NCBI GenBank assembly: GCA_017432325.1
Contig: JAFRJJ010000090.1
Location: 1-64,000, forward strand
DNA length: 64,000 nucleotides
Source: Solobacterium sp.
GTDB taxonomy: Bacteria; Bacillota_I; Bacilli_A; Erysipelotrichales; Erysipelotrichaceae
Direction: 5' to 3'
Within the stretch, counting starts at the first letter, position 1; each line of letters starts with the position of its first letter. The notes beneath the pieces are model-generated. The model searched no databases and was not told where the DNA came from. It saw only the letters and a program-made list of their open reading frames with translations. This document shows, in pieces, positions 33,634 through 41,438 of the stretch. Made by a program: the position numbers and the translations under genes.

Positions 33634-35350
33634 GAAGCTAACACAGGAGGATCTTGCTCCGGACACGCCGGACATTCTCCCGAATGAAGCCGGCTATACC
33701 AGAAAGAAAAGCAGATTTAAGGGCATGGATCCGAAGGGAGATAAGCTGCGTTACGGGAAAAAGAAGGTTGAAGTCCCGGAAAAGACTTCTCATATTTCCA
33801 CCGCAGCCATCTCCCGGCAGATGCATGAAGCAGTCAGCAAACAGGACCAGGACGACAATATCGGAACAGAGGCAGTAAATCACAGTACCGAGCTGGCAGA
33901 AGACAGTTCCCGTGTCATACGGGACACTGCCAGCCGGGTGAAATACGGTCATAAACTTCATTCCTCAAAGAAGGAAGCTCAGGCCGCAAAAAAGGCTGCC
34001 GTAAATGCTGCAGAAAGATCTGTCGATCCAGTTGAAGAGGTCCAGACCATTCCCAAGAGCCAGCGTTCTTTAAAAGCTCAGCAGGAGCAGACAAATACCA
34101 GCTGGTTCTCCAGGTGGAGGCAGAAACAGGCTATCAAAGCAGAATACAATGCCGCCAGAACCGGCAAAGAAACCGGATCTGCCGCATCTTCCGCGGTGCA
34201 GGGGACAAAGAAATTATCTGAAAAGATCAAAGACGCACTCGGATCAGCAATGCAGACAATCGCCGAACATCCGGGTGCTGTTGTTACCTGCGGATGCCTT
34301 GCTCTGGTATTGGTGTTTGTGACCAGTACTTTCTCATCCTGCTCTGTGCTGAGCGGCAATCCCGGCGCAACGATTCTGGGAACCAGCTATACAGCAACAG
34401 ATGAAGACATCATCGGTGCAAACGATGATTATAAAGCGCTGGAAGCTGCTTTGCAGAGCCGGATCAGCAGAATTGAGTCAACGTATCCGGGATACGACGA
34501 ATACCAGTATGATCTGGCAGAGATCAACCACAATCCATATGTTCTGACTTCTTACCTGACCGTTCTTTTTGAGGACTATACCAGAGCAGAAGTCCAGGCA
34601 AAACTGCATGAGATCTTCAATGCGCAGTACGAGCTGACCACGCGGGAAGAAGTTCAGATCAGAACACGGACAGAAACCCGCACCGGTACAAGGACCGTCA
34701 CAGACCCGGAGACTGGTGAAGAGACTGAAGAAGAATACGAATATGAAGTGGAGGTCGAGTATGAATACAAGATCCTCCATGTCAAACTGACCAACAACAC
34801 AATGGAACTGGTAGTGATGAACTCCCATCTTTCTGATGATCAGCTGGAACGGTATCTGCTGCTGAATCAGACACTTGGGAATCGCTCTTATCTGTTTGAA
34901 GGCGATATCTACGCGAGCACTTCACCCGGATTGGAATACACTTTGAATACGGAAGCACTCTCCGATGTGAAGTTTGCCAACATGATGCATGAGGCAACCA
35001 AGTATCTGGGATATCCCTACGTGTGGGGCGGATCATCACCGTCTACCAGTTTTGACTGTTCCGGCTTTGTCTGCTGGGTAATCAATCACTGCGGCAATGG
35101 CTGGAATGTCGGACGAACTACGGCGGAAGGCTTAAGACAGATGCTGAGAATCATACCGGCGAGTGAGGCAAAGCCCGGAGACATTATCTTTTTCCAGGGA
35201 ACCTACAATACGACCGGTGCCAGCCATGTGGGTATCTATGTCGGCGACGGCATGATGATCCACTGCGGCAATCCGATTCAGTACGCATCTGTTAATTCAG
35301 CCTATTTCCAGGCGCATTTCTACTGCTACGGCAGACTGCCCAGTGATTAA
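33623..35350 (+). CDS. Membrane-anchored NlpC/P60 peptidoglycan hydrolase of the transfer system
   Basis: The 575 residues comprise a long charged cytoplasmic region (1-215), a membrane helix at about 220-240 (CGCLALVLVFVTSTFSSCS), an extracellular mid-region with a Glu/Tyr/Thr-rich stretch, and an NlpC/P60 domain at the end. The active-site Cys is in TSFDCSGFVCW and the His in GASHVGIYVGDGMMIH. It should open the cell wall for the conjugation channel. The GTG start overlaps virB4 by 11 bases. Confidence 0.88.
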   Translation: MPDKKLTQEDLAPDTPDILPNEAGYTRKKSRFKGMDPKGDKLRYGKKKVEVPEKTSHISTAAISRQMHEAVSKQDQDDNIGTEAVNHSTELAEDSSRVIRDTASRVKYGHKLHSSKKEAQAAKKAAVNAAERSVDPVEEVQTIPKSQRSLKAQQEQTNTSWFSRWRQKQAIKAEYNAARTGKETGSAASSAVQGTKKLSEKIKDALGSAMQTIAEHPGAVVTCGCLALVLVFVTSTFSSCSVLSGNPGATILGTSYTATDEDIIGANDDYKALEAALQSRISRIESTYPGYDEYQYDLAEINHNPYVLTSYLTVLFEDYTRAEVQAKLHEIFNAQYELTTREEVQIRTRTETRTGTRTVTDPETGEETEEEYEYEVEVEYEYKILHVKLTNNTMELVVMNSHLSDDQLERYLLLNQTLGNRSYLFEGDIYASTSPGLEYTLNTEALSDVKFANMMHEATKYLGYPYVWGGSSPSTSFDCSGFVCWVINHCGNGWNVGRTTAEGLRQMLRIIPASEAKPGDIIFFQGTYNTTGASHVGIYVGDGMMIHCGNPIQYASVNSAYFQAHFYCYGRLPSD

Positions 35351-35365
35351 AGGAGGATTTCAATA

Positions 35366-35620
35366 ATGAGCAGAAAGTTGGACAAGATCAGCGAGGAACT
35401 GGTGAGGACCAGAGCTCGCTACGAAGCATATGGAAAAAGAATTCAGGAGCTGGAGGATCAGTATGCCGAACAGGAAAAGGAAGAGATCAATGATATCGTC
35501 CATGCAGCAAATCTGACACCTGATCAGCTTCAGAGACTTCTTTCAAAGATGAATGAAGACCCGATCCCGCATGGATCAATTCCGGATGATGTAATGGAGG
35601 TGGAACAGAATGAAGATTAA
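35366..35620 (+). CDS. DUF4315-family coiled-coil protein
   Basis: The 84-residue protein is an amphipathic coiled coil (LDKISEELVRTRARYEAYGK, RIQELEDQYAEQEKEE) followed by IVHAANLTPDQLQRLLSKM. This is the DUF4315 pattern found in Tn1549-type elements between the hydrolase and DUF4366 genes. AGGAGG precedes the ATG; the end overlaps the next gene by 11 bases. No activity is known to me. Confidence 0.85.
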   Translation: MSRKLDKISEELVRTRARYEAYGKRIQELEDQYAEQEKEEINDIVHAANLTPDQLQRLLSKMNEDPIPHGSIPDDVMEVEQNED

Positions 35621-36329
35621 GAGAATTCTCCTGGCGCTGCTTTGCTCCGTGACAATGCTTTTGGGGATCGGAGTAACGCCAGTATTTGCACAGACAAATG
35701 AGATGGCTGAGTCGACGGTTTGCGAAGATGTACAGCCGGAAGAGCCGACTGAGCCGGAAGAACCGGCCGAAGAAGACGAACCCGAGAATCTGCCGCCGCT
35801 GACACCGGACGGGAACTTGACGCTGGTGGATGACATTACTTCAGAAAAAACCGGCAAGCAGTTTATCACCGTTATCAGCAAGAGCGGCAACTACTTCTAC
35901 ATCATCATCGACCGCGATGACAAGGGGGAAAACACCGTGCATTTCCTGAACCTAGTGGATGAGGTGGATCTGCTGAGTCTGATGGATGATGATGAGGCTC
36001 AGGCGATTCTGGATGCCGATGCAAAGGAGGCGGCAGAAAGGGCAGCCCGTGAACAGGCGGCCCGTGAGGCTGAAGAGGCTGCAGCGAGGACTCCGGCTGA
36101 GCAGCAGGTACAGGAGGAGAAGAAGCCAGTCAACTGGATCCCTGCAGCTGTCAGTGTCATGCTGACCGGCATTGGCGTGGTCGTTTTCTTCTTGATTCGC
36201 ATGAAGAAGAAAACAGAACCGGCAGAACAGTTCCCTGATCCAGATGCTAATTACAGTGAAGATGATGATGGATACGATCTGCAGGAAGAAACTGACGAAG
36301 ACAACGATGAGGAAAACGAAGAGGAATAA
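35610..36329 (+). CDS. DUF4366-family cell-surface/membrane protein
   Basis: The 239-residue protein has a signal peptide (MKIKRILLALLCSVTMLLG, cleavage near VFAQ) and a Pro/Glu-rich stretch. A conserved domain follows (GNLTLVDDITSEKTGKQFITVIS, NYFYIIIDRDDKGENTVHFLN). An alanine/glutamate helix, one membrane span (about 175-197) and a very acidic cytoplasmic tail complete it. This is the DUF4366 layout of conjugative elements. The acidic tail may contact DNA-transfer partners; that is inference. Confidence 0.85.
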   Translation: MKIKRILLALLCSVTMLLGIGVTPVFAQTNEMAESTVCEDVQPEEPTEPEEPAEEDEPENLPPLTPDGNLTLVDDITSEKTGKQFITVISKSGNYFYIIIDRDDKGENTVHFLNLVDEVDLLSLMDDDEAQAILDADAKEAAERAAREQAAREAEEAAARTPAEQQVQEEKKPVNWIPAAVSVMLTGIGVVVFFLIRMKKKTEPAEQFPDPDANYSEDDDGYDLQEETDEDNDEENEEE

Positions 36330-36336
36330 GTTAACG

Positions 36337-36360
36337 GCGGGCGGTCTCAGGACTGCCCGC
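36337..36360 (+). terminator. GC-rich stem-loop without T run
   Basis: A ten-pair stem (gcgggcggtc / gactgcccgc) with a tcag loop starts 8 bases after the DUF4366 stop. No U-tract follows, so it is more likely an attenuator or RNA-stabilising hairpin. Confidence 0.5.
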
Positions 36361-36397
36361 TGATCACTTCCTTAAGAAGAAAGCGAGGATCAATTCT

Positions 36398-36523
36398 ATG
36401 GAAGAAAATGAAGTATTGATGGATTTTTCTACAACCGGGACGATCCGGGAAGATCTGCCTGCGACAGAAGATGCGGTGATTCTGGTGATTCCGATCGGAG
36501 GTGATCCGGATGAGTTCGAGTAA
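36398..36523 (+). CDS. Small acidic element peptide (41 residues)
   Basis: The ATG opens a 41-residue acidic frame (MEENEVLMDFSTTG ... VILVIPIGGDPDEFE) whose final codons overlap the start of the RadC/ArdC gene by 14 bases. An AGCGAGG stands upstream. Short acidic peptides at this place occur in related elements, but I know no function. Confidence 0.5.
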   Translation: MEENEVLMDFSTTGTIREDLPATEDAVILVIPIGGDPDEFE

Positions 36524-38246
36524 TTCATACAAGCTGGATCAGGTCGGGATCCGGATGGTCAAGGAACCGCCGCTCTATTCGGCGGAACCCATAAACAGTC
36601 CCGAAGCGGCAGTAAGGATCATTGCGGATACCCTCAGGAATTATGACCGGGAAGTCTTCTGTGTGGTAAATCTCAGAAACGATATGAAGCCGATCAATGT
36701 CAATGTCGTATCAGTCGGCACGCTGAATGCTTCCATTGCACATCCCAGGGAGATTCTGAAAAGCACGATTCTTTCTAATGCAGCTGCAGTCATGCTGCTG
36801 CACAACCATCCAAGCGGAAATCTGACACCATCCCGTGAGGATATCGAGCTTACAGCCAGGATGCAGGAGATCTGTACGATGCTGGGGACTCCGGTCCAGG
36901 ATCATATCATTGTCGGTAACGATGAACGGTATTTCTCTTTCCGGGAACAGGATATTCTGCAGATCGCAAGACCGCTGGATAAAGACCTCAGTGATATTGA
37001 CCTGAAAAGTGTGGCAGAGCCAGAAGTTCCGTTCACCGCCTTGAAACAGGATGATCCGGAGGTCAGGAAGAGACCGCTTGAAGAGATTACGGACCAGCTG
37101 GAAAAAGGCGTTCAGGAGATCTTTGAGAGCGATAAGTACAAGACCTGGCTTTCCACCATGTCTAAGTTCCACCACTATTCTCTGAACAATACGATTCTGA
37201 TTGCCATCCAGCGCCCGGATGCGACTTCGGTTGCGGGGTATCAGGCATGGAAGCGTAATTTCGGGCGGCAGGTCCGCAAAGGAGAAAAAGGGATCAAGAT
37301 CATTGCGCCGTCTCCCTATAAGGTAAAGACCGAGCAGGACAAGATAGATCCTTATACACACCTAAAAGTGCTGGATTCCAACGGGGATCCGGTGAAAGAA
37401 GTCGTGGAAGTCGAACGCCCAGCGTTCCGTGTGGCAACGGTTTTTGATGTCAGCCAGACAGATGGCAAAGAACTGCCGACACTAGGCGTGGATGAACTGT
37501 CAGGACAGGTGAATAATTTTGGCCTGTTCTTCGAAGCTCTGAAGCAGACATCTCCGGTTCCGGTTGCGTTTGAAGATATTAAAAGCGGCGCAAAAGGCTA
37601 CTACCATGTGCAGGAACAAAGAATTGCGATTCAGGAAGGGATGAGCGAAACGCAGACCGTGAAAACGGCGATTCATGAAATCACGCATGCCACACTTCAT
37701 TCCGCTGAGAAGCTCAAAGCCGAAGGTGTTCAGAAGTCGAGCCAGTCCAAGGAAGTTGAGGCGGAAAGTGTAGCCTATACGATCTGCCAGCACTATGGCA
37801 TTGATACCTCTGATTATTCCTTTGCATATATCGCAGGATGGTCTTCCGGCAAGGAGACTGCTGAACTGAAAGCATCAATGGAAACAATCAGAAGCACTGC
37901 CAGTGATCTGATCAACCGCATCGACGGGCATCTGGAAACACTGATGAAAGAGCGCGAAGCAGCCATTGAGCAGCCTGCCGTTCAGAATTCTGTTTTGGGA
38001 GCTTTACAGCAGCTTTCTTCAGAAAGTGTAGCGGATCATCCAGTGGAATACCGGTATCAATGCAATCATCGTCCACCCGGACCCGGCGCAGTTCCTAAAG
38101 AAGGTCTGGAGTTCTGTGATGATAAAGGATCAGGCAGATATGGAGATGTCGTCTATAACAGACCTTTGACAGATAAAGAGCTGAAAAACTTTGAACTGGA
38201 TCCGGTAAAGAGTGTGAAACGCGCAGCCAGAGATCCTGAACGATGA
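36510..38246 (+). CDS. RadC-type JAB domain fused to ArdC-like antirestriction/zincin protein
   Basis: The 578 residues hold two recognisable parts. The RadC/JAMM-like domain (about 20-150) has MLLHNHPSGNLTPSREDIELT with the HxH...D metal motif and VQDHIIVG. An ArdC-like part follows, with an N-terminal ssDNA-binding-type domain (YKTWLSTMSKFHHYSLNN, QAWKRNFGRQVRKGEKGIKI) and a zincin-like HEITHATLHS motif with a Glu-rich continuation. ArdC proteins protect incoming single strands and block restriction during transfer. The ATG at 36510 is spaced 9 bases from GGAGG. Confidence 0.82.
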   Translation: MSSSNSYKLDQVGIRMVKEPPLYSAEPINSPEAAVRIIADTLRNYDREVFCVVNLRNDMKPINVNVVSVGTLNASIAHPREILKSTILSNAAAVMLLHNHPSGNLTPSREDIELTARMQEICTMLGTPVQDHIIVGNDERYFSFREQDILQIARPLDKDLSDIDLKSVAEPEVPFTALKQDDPEVRKRPLEEITDQLEKGVQEIFESDKYKTWLSTMSKFHHYSLNNTILIAIQRPDATSVAGYQAWKRNFGRQVRKGEKGIKIIAPSPYKVKTEQDKIDPYTHLKVLDSNGDPVKEVVEVERPAFRVATVFDVSQTDGKELPTLGVDELSGQVNNFGLFFEALKQTSPVPVAFEDIKSGAKGYYHVQEQRIAIQEGMSETQTVKTAIHEITHATLHSAEKLKAEGVQKSSQSKEVEAESVAYTICQHYGIDTSDYSFAYIAGWSSGKETAELKASMETIRSTASDLINRIDGHLETLMKEREAAIEQPAVQNSVLGALQQLSSESVADHPVEYRYQCNHRPPGPGAVPKEGLEFCDDKGSGRYGDVVYNRPLTDKELKNFELDPVKSVKRAARDPER

Positions 38247-38261
38247 AAGGAGGACCATAAG

Positions 38262-38879
38262 ATGCCGAAAGTTTTCAAATGGGATGAAATCAATGGACAG
38301 GGCACAGAGCAGGACCGTGTGGAAGCCTTTCTGACGGATACAACAGATACCTATGCAATACTGCAGCTCCGGGATGCTCCGGAGACCAGGGATGAACACT
38401 TCATGTCTTACAATGCTCTTCGCCGGAAACAGCTTGAACCAGAGGTAGACCACTATGAAGTAATCTATGCAGCGCCGCTGATCCCATACGCAGACCAGCA
38501 GACGATGCTGGAAGACATCTATCAGAGATTCAATATATCAAGACCGGACAGCTTCCATGGACACAGCCTGTCTGTCAGCGATATTGTCGCGCTGCGGCAG
38601 AGCGGAATTGTTACCGCTCATTATGTTGATTCGGTCGGCTTTCAGGAGCTGCCGGGTTTCTTATCCGGGAGGAATCATCTCCGCACCCTTGAAGACATGA
38701 TTGAACAGAATGATAATCAGCTCGACGGTATTATCAACAACCTGCCGGATGATAAACTGCCATGCAAATGCGAGGTGAAGAAGGAATCTGTACTTGACCA
38801 GCTGAAAGAACTCAGGGCATCAGATTCTGCGCCGCCAAAGGATCTTGCAGAACAGATTCTTGAAAGAATCAGGGAATGA
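38262..38879 (+). CDS. YodL/DUF4316-family element protein
   Basis: In 205 residues, HFMSYNALRRKQLEPEVDHYEVIYAAPL matches the YodL domain. YQRFNISRPDSFHGHSLSVSDIVALRQSG and VTAHYVDSVGFQELPGFL match the DUF4316 region. Both are regular neighbours of relaxosome genes in Tn1549-type elements. The activity is not known. A GGAGG precedes the ATG. Confidence 0.8.
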   Translation: MPKVFKWDEINGQGTEQDRVEAFLTDTTDTYAILQLRDAPETRDEHFMSYNALRRKQLEPEVDHYEVIYAAPLIPYADQQTMLEDIYQRFNISRPDSFHGHSLSVSDIVALRQSGIVTAHYVDSVGFQELPGFLSGRNHLRTLEDMIEQNDNQLDGIINNLPDDKLPCKCEVKKESVLDQLKELRASDSAPPKDLAEQILERIRE

Positions 38880-38888
38880 GGTGATGTG

Positions 38889-39092
38889 ATGGAATTTACG
38901 AACGACGAAAAGATGCTGATCATGCTCTACAATCCCGGCTCACGGACCGGGCTGATTATGGAACTGGCGAAGCTGACAGAAAATCTGACAACGGAGGATG
39001 AGGATCTGAAGGGGATGGTCAGCAGACTCGTCCCAAAGCTAGCACAGCTTACAGACAAAGAGTTCGATCAGGTCCTTGACCAATGCCTATGA
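38889..39092 (+). CDS. TTRAP-family (transposon-transfer assisting) protein
   Basis: The 67 residues (MEFTNDEKMLIMLYNPGSRT, LIMELAKLTENLTTEDEDLK, LAQLTDKEFDQVLD) match the small family named transposon-transfer assisting protein. It is helical and acidic. The ATG at 38889 is preferred over a GTG three bases upstream because GAGGTG is then properly spaced. Its end overlaps the MobC start by ATGA. Confidence 0.75.
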   Translation: MEFTNDEKMLIMLYNPGSRTGLIMELAKLTENLTTEDEDLKGMVSRLVPKLAQLTDKEFDQVLDQCL

Positions 39093-39436
39093 GTGAGCCG
39101 TCAGAAACAAAGCGTACCATATTTGTTTCCTTGCGGCTTGACCAGGATGAAGTAGAGCGGATCAGCCAGAAGATGGAGGAAGTCGGCATGCACAACCGCA
39201 GTGCATATATCAGGAAGATGGCGCTGGACGGTTACTGTATCAAGCTGGATTTCTCTGAGCTGCATGAACTCATGAGGCTTCTTTCCATCTGCAGCAACAA
39301 TCTGAATCAGTATGCCAAAAAAGCCAATACCGACGGGAGCATTTACAGAGAAGATATCGATGATCTGCGGACCAGATTCGATGATCTCTTTCAGGCGGGA
39401 ACAAGGATTGTTCGGACAATAGAGGATCTGGCATGA
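39089..39436 (+). CDS. mobC: MobC-family relaxosome accessory protein
   Basis: The ~115-residue protein has the ribbon-helix-helix start (FVSLRLDQDEVERISQKMEE, RSAYIRKMALDG) and the C-terminal MobC helices (LLSICSNNLNQYAKKANTDG, IDDLRTRFDDLF). MobC proteins bind near oriT and help the relaxase nick. The ATG at 39089 overlaps the preceding stop; an ATG at 39083 is equally possible. The relaxase is encoded just downstream. Confidence 0.85.
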   Translation: MSEPSETKRTIFVSLRLDQDEVERISQKMEEVGMHNRSAYIRKMALDGYCIKLDFSELHELMRLLSICSNNLNQYAKKANTDGSIYREDIDDLRTRFDDLFQAGTRIVRTIEDLA

Positions 39437-39450
39437 CATCCCGAAAAAAG

Positions 39451-39492
39451 AAATCGGCATCCTTGTGAAGCATGCCAGGTCTGCTTATCATG
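39451..39492 (+). repeat. Direct repeat, copy 1 (between mobC and the membrane protein gene)
   Basis: It begins with 19 bases identical to 41338-41356 (aaatcggcatccttgtgaa). After a diverged 14-15 bases it ends with a shared cttatcat. It lies just downstream of mobC and upstream of a strong ribosome site. Its placement around the relaxase gene suggests duplication or a shared regulatory/processing site. Confidence 0.6.
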
Positions 39493-39514
39493 AAAGCGAA
39501 AAGGAGGTGTCGTG

Positions 39515-39808
39515 ATGATTATCATCAAATCATTTATCAAAATACTGTCTCTGCCGCTGATCATCGTCATGGTGCTTGCCGGTCTGATTCTGCGGCTTGC
39601 AGCTCACATTTCAGCTTATGTGGTCGGACCGTTCCTGCTGTTTATCGTCTTCTGCGCCGGATACAGCGTGATCATTCAGAGCTGGCAGGATGTGTTCCTG
39701 CTCCTGCTGATCGGAGGCGCAGTATTTGCGGCATATTTCAGCTCGGCGATTCTGATCGGCTGGACCGAGAGCGCGAAGAGCGGGCTTCTTGCTTTCCTGT
39801 ATTCATAA
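39515..39808 (+). CDS. Small CD1845-type membrane protein
   Basis: The 97-residue protein is almost entirely hydrophobic, with three predicted helices (LPLIIVMVLAGLILRL, VVGPFLLFIVFCAGYSVII and VFLLLLIGGAVFAAYFSSAIL). Proteins of this kind regularly lie next to the relaxase in C. difficile-type elements. An AGGAGG stands 7 bases before the ATG at about 39515; a GTG directly precedes it. The function is unknown. Confidence 0.7.
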   Translation: MIIIKSFIKILSLPLIIVMVLAGLILRLAAHISAYVVGPFLLFIVFCAGYSVIIQSWQDVFLLLLIGGAVFAAYFSSAILIGWTESAKSGLLAFLYS

Positions 39809-39831
39809 TCATTGAGATATTAAAACAGTAC

Positions 39832-39873
39832 ATCCGGAGATTGTCTGATCATTCAGGCAGTCCCCGGATTTTT
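39832..39873 (+). terminator. Terminator/attenuator before the relaxase gene
   Basis: A 17-pair stem including three GU wobbles (from atccggagattg to ccccggat) has a four-base loop and is followed by T residues. It lies 16 bases upstream of the relaxase start, so relaxase expression may depend on read-through. Confidence 0.65.
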
Positions 39874-39888
39874 CGTTATGGAGGTAGA

Positions 39889-41283
39889 ATGGCAGCTACA
39901 AAGTTAATTTCCATGCACCAGGCAAAAGGGAAATCTCCTGTTCAAAGCCTGAAGGATCGGATCAATTACTCAGAAAATCCGGACAAGACCGAGGAAGGAC
40001 AATACATTTCGTCTTATGCTTGCAGCGCTGAAACAGCAGCGGAGGAATTTGCTCTTTCAAAAGAAGAATATCTCCGCATTACGGGCAGAGTCTACAAAGG
40101 AGATATCCTGGCCTATCAGATCCGACAGTCCTTTAAGCCCGGTGAAATTACACCGGAAGAAGCAAATAAGGTTGGTTATGAAACAGCAATGCGGTTTACA
40201 CGTGGGGAGCATGCCTTTATTGTCTGCACACATACAGATCGTGCACACATTCATAACCACATCATCTTTAACTCGGTTACCCTGGACTGTACCAGGAAGT
40301 TCAAGAATTTCTTCTTCTGCGGTCTGGCTCTGCAGACGCTGAGCGATATTGTCTGTTTTGAACATGGAAAATCCATTATTCAGAAGCTTCCTGTCGGTCA
40401 GAGAAAAAAGCGAACGGTTTATCCGCAAAGGCATTCTTTCCGGGATGTCCTGCGCAGTCAGATCAACGAAGCATTGCAGAAGAAACCGCGATCCATGGAA
40501 GCTTTTCTTTCTTCTCTGGAACAGTCCGGATATCAGATTAAGCGCGGTAAGCATATTGCGGTAAAGGGACATGGCCAGAAGCGTTTTGTCCGTCTGGATT
40601 CCCTTGGCGATGGTTTTTCTCAGTTAGAACTGGAGGCACTTATTTCCGGGAAGAACAGCAAACGCTGTATCAGAGAAAAAGAAGAACAGATGGATCTTCT
40701 CATCAATATGCAGGATAAGATCCTTGAAGGGAAAGGCGCCGGGTATCAGCGATGGGCTGAAAAATTCAATGTCAAGCAGATGGCAAAGGTGCTGCTCTTT
40801 CTGCAGGAAAACAATATTCATGATATGAAGGATCTCAGAAAACTTGCTTCGGAAGCCTCGAAAGGGGCTGATGGATTATTCGATACTATTCATGCAAAAG
40901 ACGAAAGACCGGAGGAAATCCGTCAGCTGAAGAATCATATTTTCAATTACTCAAAGACAAGGGGCACGTATGAGGAATACAGGCGATCCGGATATGATCC
41001 GCAATATCTTGAGGAACATACTGAGGAAATCCGTCTGCATGAACAGGCAAAGGCAGTTTTTGACCAGCTGCCGGATAAGAAGATTCCGAAAGTGAAGGAT
41101 CTGAATACAGAGTACAGTCAGATCTTATCGGAAAAGAAAAAAGCGTATGCAGAATACCGGACAGCAAGAAATAAAGCCAAAGAACTGCAGATCGCTTTGA
41201 AGAATGCAGAAATCATTCTGGAAGAGGACCGGGAACAAACGAATAAACGCAGCAGAAAGAACCAGAGGGATCAGAGCCATTGA
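39889..41283 (+). CDS. Relaxase (MobP-type mobilisation nuclease)
   Basis: The 464 residues match the relaxases of Tn1549-type elements: SLKDRINYSENPDKTEEG, YISSYACSAETAAEEF, and the histidine motif HIHNHIIFNSV preceded by FIVCTHTDRA. A helical C-terminal region rich in Lys/Glu follows. It should nick oriT, stay attached to the DNA and be recruited by the coupling protein. The ATG at 39889 follows GGAGGTAG; an extended frame from 39472 runs through the upstream membrane-protein gene and is spurious. The stop codon lies in the loop of a terminator. Confidence 0.9.
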   Translation: MAATKLISMHQAKGKSPVQSLKDRINYSENPDKTEEGQYISSYACSAETAAEEFALSKEEYLRITGRVYKGDILAYQIRQSFKPGEITPEEANKVGYETAMRFTRGEHAFIVCTHTDRAHIHNHIIFNSVTLDCTRKFKNFFFCGLALQTLSDIVCFEHGKSIIQKLPVGQRKKRTVYPQRHSFRDVLRSQINEALQKKPRSMEAFLSSLEQSGYQIKRGKHIAVKGHGQKRFVRLDSLGDGFSQLELEALISGKNSKRCIREKEEQMDLLINMQDKILEGKGAGYQRWAEKFNVKQMAKVLLFLQENNIHDMKDLRKLASEASKGADGLFDTIHAKDERPEEIRQLKNHIFNYSKTRGTYEEYRRSGYDPQYLEEHTEEIRLHEQAKAVFDQLPDKKIPKVKDLNTEYSQILSEKKKAYAEYRTARNKAKELQIALKNAEIILEEDREQTNKRSRKNQRDQSH

Positions 41284-41310
41284 ACCGTGGCTTTGATCTC
41301 TCTTTTTTTG
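41264..41310 (+). terminator. Strong terminator overlapping the end of the relaxase gene
   Basis: A 16-pair imperfect stem (agagggatcagagcca / tggctttgatctctct) is followed by seven T residues. It separates the transfer genes from the recombination module, which therefore probably has its own promoter. Confidence 0.8.
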
Positions 41311-41337
41311 ATGCGGAAATCGACATCCTCAAATCCA

Positions 41338-41378
41338 AAATCGGCATCCTTGTGAATGGCCGGGAGTCTTCTTATCAT
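41338..41378 (+). repeat. Direct repeat, copy 2 (upstream of the recombinase)
   Basis: It carries the same 19 bases as 39451-39469 and the same cttatcat end. It is directly adjacent to the perfect dyad at 41382-41410. Confidence 0.6.
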
Positions 41379-41381
41379 TCA

Positions 41382-41410
41382 GCTATCACAGTTATAACGA
41401 CTGTGATAGC
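41382..41410 (+). repeat. Perfect dyad upstream of the serine recombinase gene
   Basis: Two 11-base arms, gctatcacagt and actgtgatagc, flank tataacg. The site lies 29 bases before the recombinase ATG and has a diverged counterpart at 46197-46230, just after the last gene of the module. It could be a recombinase crossover or operator site; this is inferred from position and symmetry only. Confidence 0.6.
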
Positions 41411-41438
41411 CATTATACAGAAAGGATTATGCCAGAAC

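Noticed and set aside
39472..39888. Extended relaxase N-terminus from 39472
   Set aside because: This stretch runs through the small membrane-protein gene and a terminator; the relaxase family sequence begins at 39889 with its own GGAGG.
39451..41410. CRISPR-like array from the short repeats near the relaxase
   Set aside because: There are only two direct copies far apart and one palindrome, without regular spacing or cas genes.
41280..41438. Upstream start for the serine recombinase
   Set aside because: It would place coding sequence in a terminator, a direct repeat and a perfect dyad; the resolvase fold needs none of it.
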